From Sphingobacteriaceae bacterium (GTDB lineage Bacteria > Bacteroidota > Bacteroidia > Sphingobacteriales > Sphingobacteriaceae), in contig JAQSWM010000009.1 in NCBI GenBank assembly GCA_029266635.1, positions 1-64,000 on the forward strand: a stretch of DNA of 64,000 bases. The letters are read 5' to 3'. The notes under the pieces were generated by a model. That model ran no database searches and was not told the origin of the DNA. It saw only the letters and a list, made by a program, of their open reading frames with translations. This document shows, one piece after another, positions 25,306-34,400 of the stretch. Made by a program: the position numbers and the translations under genes. Within the stretch, counting starts at the first letter, position 1. Each line of letters starts with the position of its first letter.

Positions 25306-26544
25306 TTAATGCGCTAACACACCCACGTCGCCCTTTACCTCACCTACCGCATAAGCCTTCTTTGCCCTCAGGAACAGGACAAGTATCAGGCACAGCAAGA
25401 CGGCAAAGCACAGGTAAGCGGTTGCCAACATCTTTTGGTTATCAATGGCGATCACAGTTACAATCCCATAGCTAAAAATGGAAGTGAAGATGTACATAGA
25501 GCCTCCGGTAACGCCGCTGGCAATACCTGCGTTTGTGGAAAATCGCCCCAGGCAATAGGCAAAGATGTTATTGAACACAAAACCGGAAATAAGGTGAACT
25601 AGAAGCGTGAAACCCATCAGGGTGTACAGGTCTGAGCGCAGTGCCGAGGTGGCAAACATCAGCATCGAAAAAGTGATCTGCAAAGCAACGGCTATTGAGA
25701 TCTTGCGGGCAAGCGGCTTTTTAAGGAGGAATTTGGAAATCAATCCGCCAGTTAAAAGAGACACTCCGGAGAGCAGGGAACAATATCCGGTAACAACCGG
25801 CGAATAGTGGAACACGTGTTCAATGATGAAGGGGCTTGCCATTCCGTACACCACAAGCATGGAGTAGCTCAGGGCGAGGATAACTAATCCCAAAGAGAAA
25901 TCAAGGGTTTTGTAGGTGGAGAGGTAAACCTTCGCAATGGAGCGTGCTTTGAAGGGCTGGAAGGTTTTGAGGGTTTCGCCGCTATGCCTCAGTTCGAGGA
26001 ACAGCAGCAGCAATGTGGCAGCGCTTAGGAACCAGAAGTTAGACTCCCAGCCGAATGCGTGTTGTAAATATCCGCCGAGGAAAGGCGCAACGATGGGAGC
26101 AGTTGCCCAAATGATAGAAAAAAGGCTGGTGAAGTGCTTCAGCTTTTCGCCCGAATAGATATCAACAAAGAACGCCCGCTTGCCCACTACGATCAGCGCT
26201 ACCGTGATGCCCTGCACAATGCGCATGGCGTAAATGAGGTAGATGTTCGGAAAGATTGCAATGGCAACGCATGAAAGGGCGAATACCAGGATGGAAGTGG
26301 CTCCCAGCCGAAAGCGGCCGAAGCTATCCAGCAGGCTTCCCACGAAAAGCTGCCCTACGCCCGAGCTCACCATGAACAACATGAGCGTAAGCTGCACTGC
26401 CGATATAGAAACGTTCAGCTCTTTTGCCATGGAAGGCAGTGAGGGAATATATATATCTGTAGCAAATCCGGATAATGGTATGAGTGCGAATGCCAGAATA
26501 GTGCTGATCCCGTGGTGGCCTTCTTTAATAATCCTCATTTTCAA
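25306..26544 (-). CDS. MFS multidrug exporter, Bcr/CflA type
   Basis: A 412-residue, twelve-helix major facilitator. ALIPLSGFATDIYIPSLP in TM1 with its Asp is the hallmark of the drug:H+ antiporter 1 (Bcr/CflA) group. GQLFVGSLLDSFGRFRLG is the MFS loop 2-3 motif, and TM5 carries APIVAPFLGGYL. It would export drugs or small metabolites with proton exchange. Start could also be the Met two codons downstream. It is separated by 116 bases from paoA on the same strand; co-regulation is not evident. Confidence 0.85.
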   Translation of the reverse strand: MKMRIIKEGHHGISTILAFALIPLSGFATDIYIPSLPSMAKELNVSISAVQLTLMLFMVSSGVGQLFVGSLLDSFGRFRLGATSILVFALSCVAIAIFPNIYLIYAMRIVQGITVALIVVGKRAFFVDIYSGEKLKHFTSLFSIIWATAPIVAPFLGGYLQHAFGWESNFWFLSAATLLLLFLELRHSGETLKTFQPFKARSIAKVYLSTYKTLDFSLGLVILALSYSMLVVYGMASPFIIEHVFHYSPVVTGYCSLLSGVSLLTGGLISKFLLKKPLARKISIAVALQITFSMLMFATSALRSDLYTLMGFTLLVHLISGFVFNNIFAYCLGRFSTNAGIASGVTGGSMYIFTSIFSYGIVTVIAIDNQKMLATAYLCFAVLLCLILVLFLRAKKAYAVGEVKGDVGVLAH

Positions 26545-26611
26545 TGCTGGTGGCTTAATGAAGGTGCGAAGGTAGAAAATGGTTTGTCGTGTGGAGGTAA
26601 AAACACGTTTT

Positions 26612-26850
26612 TGAGTGGCTCAGACTGACAAACATGTTAATTACTGATAAAACGGGATGTCACGCTGAGCGGAGTCGAAGCGCTAACAATTAGACAAATC
26701 AAACAGTCTTCGACTCCGCTCAGACTGACAAACATGTAATTTATTAAGACCTGTGTGTCACGCTGAGCGGAGTCGAAGCGCTAACAATCAGAAACAATCA
26801 ACCAGTCTTCGACTCGCTCAGACTGACAAATAGTAGTTTGATAAAACGTG
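26612..26850. repeat. Repeat family 3 array, left part
   Basis: Units of about 73 bases; the type unit is 26658-26730. It begins TGTCACGCTGAGCGGAGTCG and ends CTCAGACTGACA. A perfect 16-bp stem (CTGAGCGGAGTCGAAG at 26665-26680 with its complement at 26708-26723) encloses a loop of about 27 bases. A second unit covers roughly 26757-26830, and a fragment of a right arm lies at 26612-26630. Confidence 0.85.
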
Positions 26851-27267
26851 TGTCACGCTGAGCAGCCTGCCCCTGGCGGGGAGTCGAAGCATACCTAAAT
26901 AAATTTTGGTATTTTTATGTATGCACAAGTACACGGTTTATATCCTGCTTTGTTCAGACCAGACATATTATACCGGAGTGACGAATGATGTAGACAACAG
27001 ACTTTATGAACATCAAACCGGACTTCATGCAAACAGCTATACTTATTCGCGGCGGCCGGTCAAGCTGGTCTTTGAAGAGCATTTTCACGATATTAACCAA
27101 GCCATAGCTTTTGAAAAGCAGGTAAAAGGCTGGTCAAGGAAGAAGAAAGAGGCTATTATCAATGACAATTGGGAGAAGTTAAAGGAGCTGTCTGTGTGCA
27201 TGAATGATACGCATCATAGCAATAAGGCTTAGCTTAATAACGGTCGTCGACTCCGCTCAGACCGACA
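26851..27267 (+). mobile_element. Family 3 repeat unit carrying a GIY-YIG gene
   Basis: The left arm at 26851-26890 (TGTCACGCTGAGCAGCCTGC, then GGGGAGTCGAAGC) and the right arm at 27244-27267 (TCGTCGACTCCGCTCAGACC, then GACA) are halves of one family 3 unit. The nuclease gene at 26921-27232 fills the loop. This reproduces the arrangement at 5707-6118 with a different repeat sequence. Mobility is inference. Confidence 0.55.
26921..27232 (+). CDS. Single-domain GIY-YIG endonuclease (copy 3)
   Basis: A 103-residue GIY-YIG protein: VYILLC (6-11), YYTGVT (16-21), VDNRLYEH with the catalytic Arg, and FEKQVKGWSRKKKEAII with the conserved Glu. The open frame extends five codons upstream from a TTG, but the ATG at 26921 gives the family N-terminus. 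The C-terminal 15 residues (polar, with three His) are an extra tail not seen in the other two copies. It lies within a family 3 repeat unit. Likely a DNA-cutting enzyme; target and role unknown. Confidence 0.85.
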   Translation: MHKYTVYILLCSDQTYYTGVTNDVDNRLYEHQTGLHANSYTYSRRPVKLVFEEHFHDINQAIAFEKQVKGWSRKKKEAIINDNWEKLKELSVCMNDTHHSNKA

Positions 27268-27850
27268 AACTCACATTAATATATGTATGTCACGCTGAGG
27301 GAGTCGAAGCGCTAAACAACCAGAGAGTATCAACCAGTCTTCGACTCCGCTCAGACTGATATTCGACTCGATCAAGACTGACAAATATGTAATTATTAAT
27401 ACCTGTGTGTCACGCTGAGCGGAGTCGAAGCGCTAAACAATTAGAGAGTATCAAACAGTCTTCGACTCCGCTCAGACTGACAAACCCACATTAATATATG
27501 TATGTCACGCTGAGCGGAGTCGAAGGGCTAAACAACCAGAGTATCAACCAGTCTTCGACTCCGCTCAGACTGACAGAAATGTAATTACATAAATGTAATT
27601 ATTTGATAACGGGATGTCACGCTGAGCAGCTTGCCCGACCACAGGCGGGGAGTCGAAGGGCTAAACAACCAGAGAGTATCAACCAGTCTTCGACTCCGCT
27701 CAGACTGACAAATAATAGTTTAAAACGTATGTCACGCTGAGGGAGTCGAAGCGCTAAACAACCAGAGACAACCAGTCTTCGACTCCGCTCAGACTGACAA
27801 GCGGCTCCGCTCAGACTGACATATGACTCCGCTTAGACTCACAATCGAGT
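27268..27850. repeat. Repeat family 3 array, right part
   Basis: At least six family 3 units or part-units follow the GIY-YIG gene. Left arms occur near 27289, 27408, 27502, 27616 and 27730. One left arm (27616) has the insertion GCAGCTTGCCCGACCACAGGCGGG in place of GCG, the same type of variant arm as at 26851. The unit loops share the words GCTAAACAACCAGAG and ATCAACCAGT. No CDS is credible from 27268 to 27982. Confidence 0.85.
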
Positions 27851-27982
27851 CCTCACCCCGACAATGCAGTGTCATTTTCCGTTCTCCCGCACCAAGTGAG
27901 CCGCGATAGCGTTTTACTAAAAGAGATGGTAGAGAAAGCACCTGTTAAAAGAAAAGAGCATCAGGCATTGACCAGGAAAGTT

Positions 27983-28855
27983 ATGAGCAGGAGAAGATTA
28001 TTTTTCTGCTTGATGTTACTACTTGTTGTAAACTCCGCCTATTCGAAGTCAAGCTTGTACGACCGCACAAAGATCTATACAGAAAGAACGTCTCAGGATT
28101 CTTTGGCTGTAAAGGTGACTAACAAGTTCCTGATACCTGTAAGCCTCAGAGCTCACCTGTTTTCAGATAACCTCGAAGGTCTGCAGGATTCCGTGATTTT
28201 TGCCATCATCCCACCAGCCGACTCAGGACAGGTAATTGCCCGTTTCAAGATCAAAGATCCCTACAGCGCTACGGAATGTACGTTCAATTGGAAAGTTGTT
28301 TTAGGCGACACCTCCAAAACTCCCGACTTGAAGTACCCTTACCGCTACCCTTATCAAAATTGGTTGCCATTTAAAATCTCACAAGGGCCGGGCGGCACCT
28401 TCAGCCATAAACACAGCTTTGCTTACGATTTTGCAATGCCGGTTGGCACACCTATTACCGCAGCACGCGAAGGAATTGTAGCACTGGTGAAAAATGACTC
28501 GGGTTTGGGCGGAGCTGATGAGGCGCTTACCGACAAGGCAAACGTCATTGCCATTATGCACCCCGACGGCACAATTGCCAACTATATTCACCTGAAGAAG
28601 GGCGGCGCCTTGGTTAAGGAAGGACAGTGGGTGCACAAGGGGCAAATCATCGGATATTCAGGAAACACAGGATATACGACAGGGCCGCACCTGCATTTTG
28701 AGGTTATACAACCAAGCCTGCAGACTGAGCTAAAACGCTCCATAGAATTTAAATGGGAGCCACCTGTTTATGCCTTTCTGCCGCTGTATGGCAACTACTT
28801 CCTGAATAGCATGTTCGGCAACCACGCGGCGTACCGGAATATGATAATGGGCTAA
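27983..28855 (+). CDS. Secreted M23 (LytM-type) metallopeptidase
   Basis: A 290-residue protein from the ATG at 27983. The open frame begins at 27869 inside repeat-flanking sequence, but the signal peptide (RRRLFFCLMLLLVVNSAYS) fixes this start. The C-terminal half is an M23 domain: HSFAYDFAMPVGTPITAAREG carries the His-x3-Asp zinc ligands, and GPHLHFEV supplies the HxH. Such enzymes cleave peptidoglycan cross-bridges or other Gly-rich peptides in the periplasm. The N-terminal 110 residues are an Ig-like beta region. It is convergent with the DUF3307 gene 12 bases away. Confidence 0.88.
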   Translation: MSRRRLFFCLMLLLVVNSAYSKSSLYDRTKIYTERTSQDSLAVKVTNKFLIPVSLRAHLFSDNLEGLQDSVIFAIIPPADSGQVIARFKIKDPYSATECTFNWKVVLGDTSKTPDLKYPYRYPYQNWLPFKISQGPGGTFSHKHSFAYDFAMPVGTPITAAREGIVALVKNDSGLGGADEALTDKANVIAIMHPDGTIANYIHLKKGGALVKEGQWVHKGQIIGYSGNTGYTTGPHLHFEVIQPSLQTELKRSIEFKWEPPVYAFLPLYGNYFLNSMFGNHAAYRNMIMG

Positions 28856-28867
28856 CAGCAGAGGATT

Positions 28868-29569
28868 CTATATCATCATCATCGCTTTCACCGCCATAGC
28901 TGCGAGTATCGCAATACCAAAACTCAACAGGGTTCCTATCAAAACATACTCGGTAAGTTTCAGATCGTGCGAATCTTTGAGATCGCCGAAGCGGAATACC
29001 GACTTGGCAGCCAGCAGAAACCCAATTGCTTCCCAATGATTGCTGAACGCGAATACAAAGACGAGCAGGCGCTCAATAATGCCGATGTATTTGCCGGCGT
29101 TACTAAGAGAGTTATTGAGCTGCGGCGCCCATTTTGAGACGGCTATTTTGATGAGGATGGAAGCTGGCCAGGTTATCGCAATGACGCCCAAGGCGACGAG
29201 CCAAAAGCGTTGATTATTATAAAGATCAAAGCTCAGCGCAGGTTTTAGAGTAAAATACCATACGAGCAGAATGCTTGCAATGTGGGCTGCTTGATCGCCG
29301 ATAAACCACGCACGCCGGGTGTTTTCCCTCTGAAGGCTGAGTTTCAAGGCATCTATGATCAAGTGAAAAAGTGTTATAAGCAGTATCTGGAGGTACCAGC
29401 CCGATCCGATGGTCAGCACGAACATCAAAACTGCGTGAATAGCAACGTGGAGGTATAACTTGGGCGATTTGAGTTTTCGGCTTTCCTTTTCAGCTACCCA
29501 GCTGTTGGGCTGGAAAAGAAAGTCGCCAAGTAAATGAGCTACGAAGAGCTTGATCAATATGATGTTCAT
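28868..29569 (-). CDS. DUF3307 membrane protein
   Basis: A 233-residue integral membrane protein. HLLGDFLFQPNSWVAEKE near the N-terminus is the DUF3307 signature, and about five to six hydrophobic segments follow. Function is unknown. Its ATG overlaps the stop of the satD gene by 4 bases, so the pair is translated together. The SatD/DUF3307 pairing recurs in Bacteroidota to my knowledge, suggesting they act together. Confidence 0.85.
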   Translation of the reverse strand: MNIILIKLFVAHLLGDFLFQPNSWVAEKESRKLKSPKLYLHVAIHAVLMFVLTIGSGWYLQILLITLFHLIIDALKLSLQRENTRRAWFIGDQAAHIASILLVWYFTLKPALSFDLYNNQRFWLVALGVIAITWPASILIKIAVSKWAPQLNNSLSNAGKYIGIIERLLVFVFAFSNHWEAIGFLLAAKSVFRFGDLKDSHDLKLTEYVLIGTLLSFGIAILAAMAVKAMMMI

Positions 29570-30180
29570 TTCTGTGGCCTGAGATTGCCTATTTTCTTTC
29601 TATAAAGCGCATCAAGTTCTTTTAGTTCGGCGAAGTGCGCCCGCTTCAAGGCTTCGCTTACAGAGGATTGGGTTTTGCCGATGCGGGATGCCAGTTCCTG
29701 TTGCGGAAGTTCTGAATATTCGATAGCTGCTTTAACCATTGCGGCTGTAGCCGGTCCCCAGCTATCCATAAAAGTGAGCGCAAGGCGTATTGCTGTATTT
29801 ATTTCTTCATCAAAATCGGGCTGTGAGCTCCGGATGGCGAGGTTTACTTTTTCCTTTTTAAGCGCTTCCACAGTGCTCCCTGAAAAAACAAACGCCTCCC
29901 CGTTAGATTGCCCGAGCTGCTTTGCCCGCTTTCCCTCTTCACCTAAGCCAATCGCGATCCGGATATCTAAAGCCTTGATGGTTTTTAAAGCCGCTTTAAT
30001 GTAGATGGCGTGGATCAGCGCATCTTCGGGCTTTGCCTTTAGCTGAAAACTGTCTCCGCGATAGATTTCCCAGTTTTTCTTTTCTATGAAGTTAAGGGCA
30101 GATTTCAGAACAGAAAGCCATACTTCCGCATCAGAAACCTTGCGGGAGTTGATTATATCGCCTGTTAATATCGCTATCAT
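29566..30180 (-). CDS. SatD family protein with C-terminal helix-turn-helix
   Basis: A 204-residue SatD-family protein. The N-terminal 115 residues contain AILTGDIINSRKVS and IYRGDSFQLK, an arrangement reminiscent of class III nucleotidyl cyclase folds but without evidence of activity. The C-terminal region (about 150-190) has LPQQELASRIGKTQSSVSEALKRA, a clear helix-turn-helix. It therefore probably binds DNA. Two palindromes of matching style lie immediately upstream of its start, so autoregulation is likely. The SatD name comes from an acid-tolerance locus in Streptococcus; that role need not apply here. Confidence 0.82.
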   Translation of the reverse strand: MIAILTGDIINSRKVSDAEVWLSVLKSALNFIEKKNWEIYRGDSFQLKAKPEDALIHAIYIKAALKTIKALDIRIAIGLGEEGKRAKQLGQSNGEAFVFSGSTVEALKKEKVNLAIRSSQPDFDEEINTAIRLALTFMDSWGPATAAMVKAAIEYSELPQQELASRIGKTQSSVSEALKRAHFAELKELDALYRKKIGNLRPQK

Positions 30181-30187
30181 AATGCAA

Positions 30188-30250
30188 TATCGGTTAATAT
30201 ACCGATAAACACAAACTATCGGTTAAATACCCGATAATTAAAAATATCGG
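30188..30250 (-). promoter_or_regulatory. Tandem palindromic operator upstream of satD
   Basis: TATCGGT-n6-ACCGATA at 30188-30207 (7-bp arms) and TATCGG-n8-CCGATA at 30217-30236 (6-bp arms) have centres 29 bases apart. A third half-site TATCGG lies at 30245-30250. They begin 8 bases from the satD start codon. The regular spacing suggests binding of a dimeric HTH protein, most simply SatD itself. Confidence 0.7.
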
Positions 30251-30264
30251 CTAATCGTTCCTTT

Positions 30265-31302
30265 CTATTTTGCCTTTGCGATAGCGCTCCGCACAGCCGG
30301 TGCCACTTTGCTTCCGAAAAGCTCAATCGCGTGCATCACTTTTTGATGTGGTATATCGCCGTTGATGAACTGAGCTAAGAACCGGGTGTTTTTGAAAAGT
30401 TCATATAAATAGAGGATCTTCTCGGTCACTTCCTCCACGCTTCCAGCCATCAGCGGCCCGCTTGTGCGCAGATATTCGTACTGATCCCTGTCCATCGGCG
30501 ACCAGCCCCGCTCCTTTCCTACCCTGTTCATCATAGCGATATAGGTTGGGTAAAGCTCGTCGGCTGCCTGCTGAGATGTATCAGAAACGTAGAAGTGAGT
30601 ATTCATGCACAAAGGAAGTGCATTAACATTATGGCCTGCCTGCTGCGCCGACTGCCTGTAGAGGTTTACCAGAGGCACAAACCTGTCGGGAGGGCCACCC
30701 AGCATAGCCACCGTCATTGGGATGTTCAATTTTCCCGCCCGTGCTGCGGAAGCGGGTGTTCCGCCAACAGCAATCCAAATGGGCAGAGCCTCCTGGTACG
30801 GCCGCGGGTAAACGCCAACATCGGGGATAGAAGCCCTGTGCTTTCCCCGCCACTCAATACGTTCAGACTGGTTGAGTTTTATAAGCAATTCAAGTTTTTC
30901 GGTGAACAAGTCATCGTAATCATCAAGTTTATAGCCGAACAAAGGGAACGATTCTATGAACGATCCTCTGCCCGCCATTATCTCTGCCCGTCCGTTGGAA
31001 ACAAGATCGAGCGACGCGAAATTTTGGAACGTGCGCACGGGATCGACTGAGCTGAGCACGGTAACGGCACTGGAGAGGCGGATATTTTTAGTGATGGAGG
31101 CTGCTGCGGCAAGGATAACTTCCGGAGCGGAGACTACGTAATCGGGGCGGTGGTGTTCGCCCAGTGCAAATACATCCAGCCCTACTTCATCCGCCAACTT
31201 GATTTCCTCTAAAAGTTCCTGAACACGAGCGTGAGCGTTTACTGCCCTGCCGGATGTCCCATCAGGTTTAATTTCCCCGAAACTACTGATGCCTAATTCC
31301 AT
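30265..31302 (-). CDS. LLM class flavin-dependent oxidoreductase
   Basis: A 345-residue luciferase-like monooxygenase (bacterial luciferase/alkanal monooxygenase fold). The N-terminal ADEVGLDVFALGEHHRPDYV block, the AAAASITKNIRLSSAVTVLSS strand and the GRAEIMAGRGSF loop are typical of the group. It uses FMNH2 and O2, or acts as an F420/FMN-linked oxidoreductase; substrate is unknown. TIM-barrel length is complete. It lies alone, sharing the 30181-30264 region with the satD operator at its 3' side. Confidence 0.88.
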   Translation of the reverse strand: MELGISSFGEIKPDGTSGRAVNAHARVQELLEEIKLADEVGLDVFALGEHHRPDYVVSAPEVILAAAASITKNIRLSSAVTVLSSVDPVRTFQNFASLDLVSNGRAEIMAGRGSFIESFPLFGYKLDDYDDLFTEKLELLIKLNQSERIEWRGKHRASIPDVGVYPRPYQEALPIWIAVGGTPASAARAGKLNIPMTVAMLGGPPDRFVPLVNLYRQSAQQAGHNVNALPLCMNTHFYVSDTSQQAADELYPTYIAMMNRVGKERGWSPMDRDQYEYLRTSGPLMAGSVEEVTEKILYLYELFKNTRFLAQFINGDIPHQKVMHAIELFGSKVAPAVRSAIAKAK

Positions 31303-31427
31303 ATAACAGCAAATTTACGAGGATTCAAGTCAATACCTACGGCGACTCACTAAGTTTACTTGATCCCACAGTGATAGTTACTTTTTAATTTTAGTGTTAA
31401 ATACGCTCAGCAATTCTCACCGCAAGC

Positions 31428-34400
31428 TTACCTTAAGATAGAAACACTCCCCTTAAGCGGCGTGCAACCAGCACTTAATTCGATAATGTAATAATAAGTA
31501 CCGGCTGGAAGCTCCTTGCCTCTTAGTTTGCCATCGAACGGAGCTGAATAGCCTCGCGACTTATAAATAAGCGCTCCAAATCTATTATAAATCTGTACGG
31601 TCGCTTCTGGATAGTCTACAAGATCCTTGACGTACCAATAATCGTTTACGCCATCTCCGTTTGGTGTAAAAGAATTTTGAATTTGGATATTAGGAAAAGC
31701 AATGCTAATCTCAACTTTGGAGCGCACGCTTTCGCAAGCTCCGTCACTATATGTAAGAAAATAATTGTCTGCCGGCGTTGCATTAACTACGAATATACCT
31801 GTTGAATTTTGATCGATGGGTTCAGGTGCAACCTCTGAGCTATACAACTTATATGTACCTGGAACGGCATTTTTTACGTGTATTCTTGCTGTGCCTGGGT
31901 TACAGATACTCACCGGAACTATAACTGGGGGATACACAGGTTGCGAATCATCAGCTATTTCCAACGGCATGCTCACCGCTTTGCATTGGCTTCCGTCTGA
32001 TACCTCCAGCCGATAGCTGCCCCGCCTTGCTAAACTTAAGTCAGATTCTTTGCCAAATTGAATTCCATCTGCATTTTTCCAGCTATAGGTAAAAACACCT
32101 GTTCCGCCCGAAACTTTTACGCCCTTTATATTCCCGACCCCTAGGTCACAAACATCATTTTTAATTGTTGCTGTTGATATATCGATTATAAGCGGAGGAA
32201 GCTGGTACAACGTATATGTTTGATATAAATTTGTGCAATCATTGTTGTCTGTGAGATAAAGGCGGTATATACCTGCTCGCAAATTGTTAATTGACCAATT
32301 GCTGGATACTGGATCACCCGCTTCATCACGCCATTGAACAGCTGACACGGTAGTATTGCCATGATCTAATTGTATGCTACCGGTCTGAGACCCACAGGGA
32401 TGCATCAAGATGACAGGAAAATTCGGGAACTGGACCGAAGCCGGTTGGGTAATTGTAAACACTTTACTTTCTTTTGAGCAGCTCCTATTAGACACACGCA
32501 ATTTGTATTTCCCTCCAGGGGCGTCAGTGAGATTGGCGTTACTAGTAGTGCGAAAAACATTACCTCCTTCATCGAGCCACTCATATTTGGCGGCACCGGT
32601 TACCACTATGCCATTAACGGCACCCGTCGGCGAACCACAGGCTGACGGAGTAGTGGATGCAGACGTCTCACTAATCGTTAATTGATCACCAGCATCAACT
32701 GTGACTGCAGATGAAAACACGGAGCATGCGGAACCATCCTTGACCTCGAGTATATATGTACCGGGGGCAAGACCCGACAAATCAAGCGAGTTCCCAATTA
32801 CAGCCTGTGCAGAGTTCCGCCAAGCAAAGGTGAGCTGCCCAACTGCTCCGATTGATTTTATTCCGGTAATCGCTCCGTTATTTAAATTGCATGTACTATT
32901 CGTGACCGACAATTGCGATTCGTCAATTTGTAATCCCCCACCTATCTGTACCCGGAATGGTCCGAACGTTTTCTCGCAATATTTACCGTTAGAAATGGTT
33001 AGCGTGTAAGAACCCGCACGAACATTGGTTAAATTTAGAGCACTCCCTTGTTGGTTGTTATTTTGATCACGCCAAGAAAACGATGTACCATTACTCACTA
33101 TGTCGGTAATACCTCCGTTTGCTGTATTACATCCGGCATTTTTTATTTTCATGTTGGTTAAGTTAGCCACGATCGAGTAGTCGCTTATCTCGTAATAAGG
33201 TGACATCAGCGTACAATATCCGTCACCAATTACAAACCGATATTTACCAACAGGAGCATCTGTAAGTTCGGGAGTTGACGCTACCAGCCTCCCATCCTCG
33301 TGATACCATTCCGTACGAATGGCATTTTTATATTTAAGACCAGATATCCCTCCCTTAGCCCCGTCACAAAGCATTTTAATCTTGACATCAGCAGGCTCAT
33401 AGTCAAACCTAAGCGAAGTAAATTCTGAAGTAAGCCCATTTAGTGTGCTTGCCGCAATAATATTATAACCGGTTTGCAACACACTGCTATAAACCCAATT
33501 TCCTGAGTTGTCGGCACTTACCGACGCAATGAGCTGTTCAGCTTCGCAGAACGAACAAGAGAGGGAGTAATAAAGATCTACACGCGAATTTGGAGTAGCA
33601 GTTCCTTTTATCTGATTAGAGGTTCGCGAGGTAATATTTATTACCGGCACATTTGCAACTGAGTTCACCGCAAGCTGCCAGGGCGTGTTATTGCATCTGA
33701 ACGAATTATTGTATACTTCCAATTTAGACGACCTGATGTTTAAGATCGAAGCAGTAAGTCCTGAACTCCTGATGTTTTGCCACGTACCCGATATTATATT
33801 TCTTTCTGCTGCACTACTTCCACCAATTAACACATGTCCCGAGCAATCTCCAACTATAATAGCTGCATTATCATAGATACCGAGGACTTGGGTACCTGTG
33901 ATATCAGTACCAAACTTGTTTCCAGCGATTTTTACCGGACACTTTATATTTGTAAAACCCATATTCGCAGCACCACTAACCAAATTGTTTTTCACTTCAA
34001 CACTAGTTGCAGCGTCGGCAAAGATGCTCACATTGCTAACGGCACGTGCGTTTGGAACCGCAACATTCCCTTGGAAATTTACGCCGAATCGGTTATTTTG
34101 GATTAGCAAATTTTTTGTAGAGAGGCTGGTGAACACATAATCTACGTAATTCAAATTCCAGTTAATACAATTACCGTCTGCCGGATCGGGTCCGCCAATA
34201 GTAAGGTCTATCACCGCTATAAGGTCCATCAACATTCTGGGCGCTAATGTTTCACCGTCTTCCAGTAGCCCAATAATATTCCCACTAATCGTCACCTTCT
34301 CACAATGTGCCGCTAAATCGCTTTTGCCAAAGGAATATTCTGACCGTATGCTCGTGGCTATTACATTTCCCTTCTGAGCCCTTCCGAGCTGAAAATTTTT

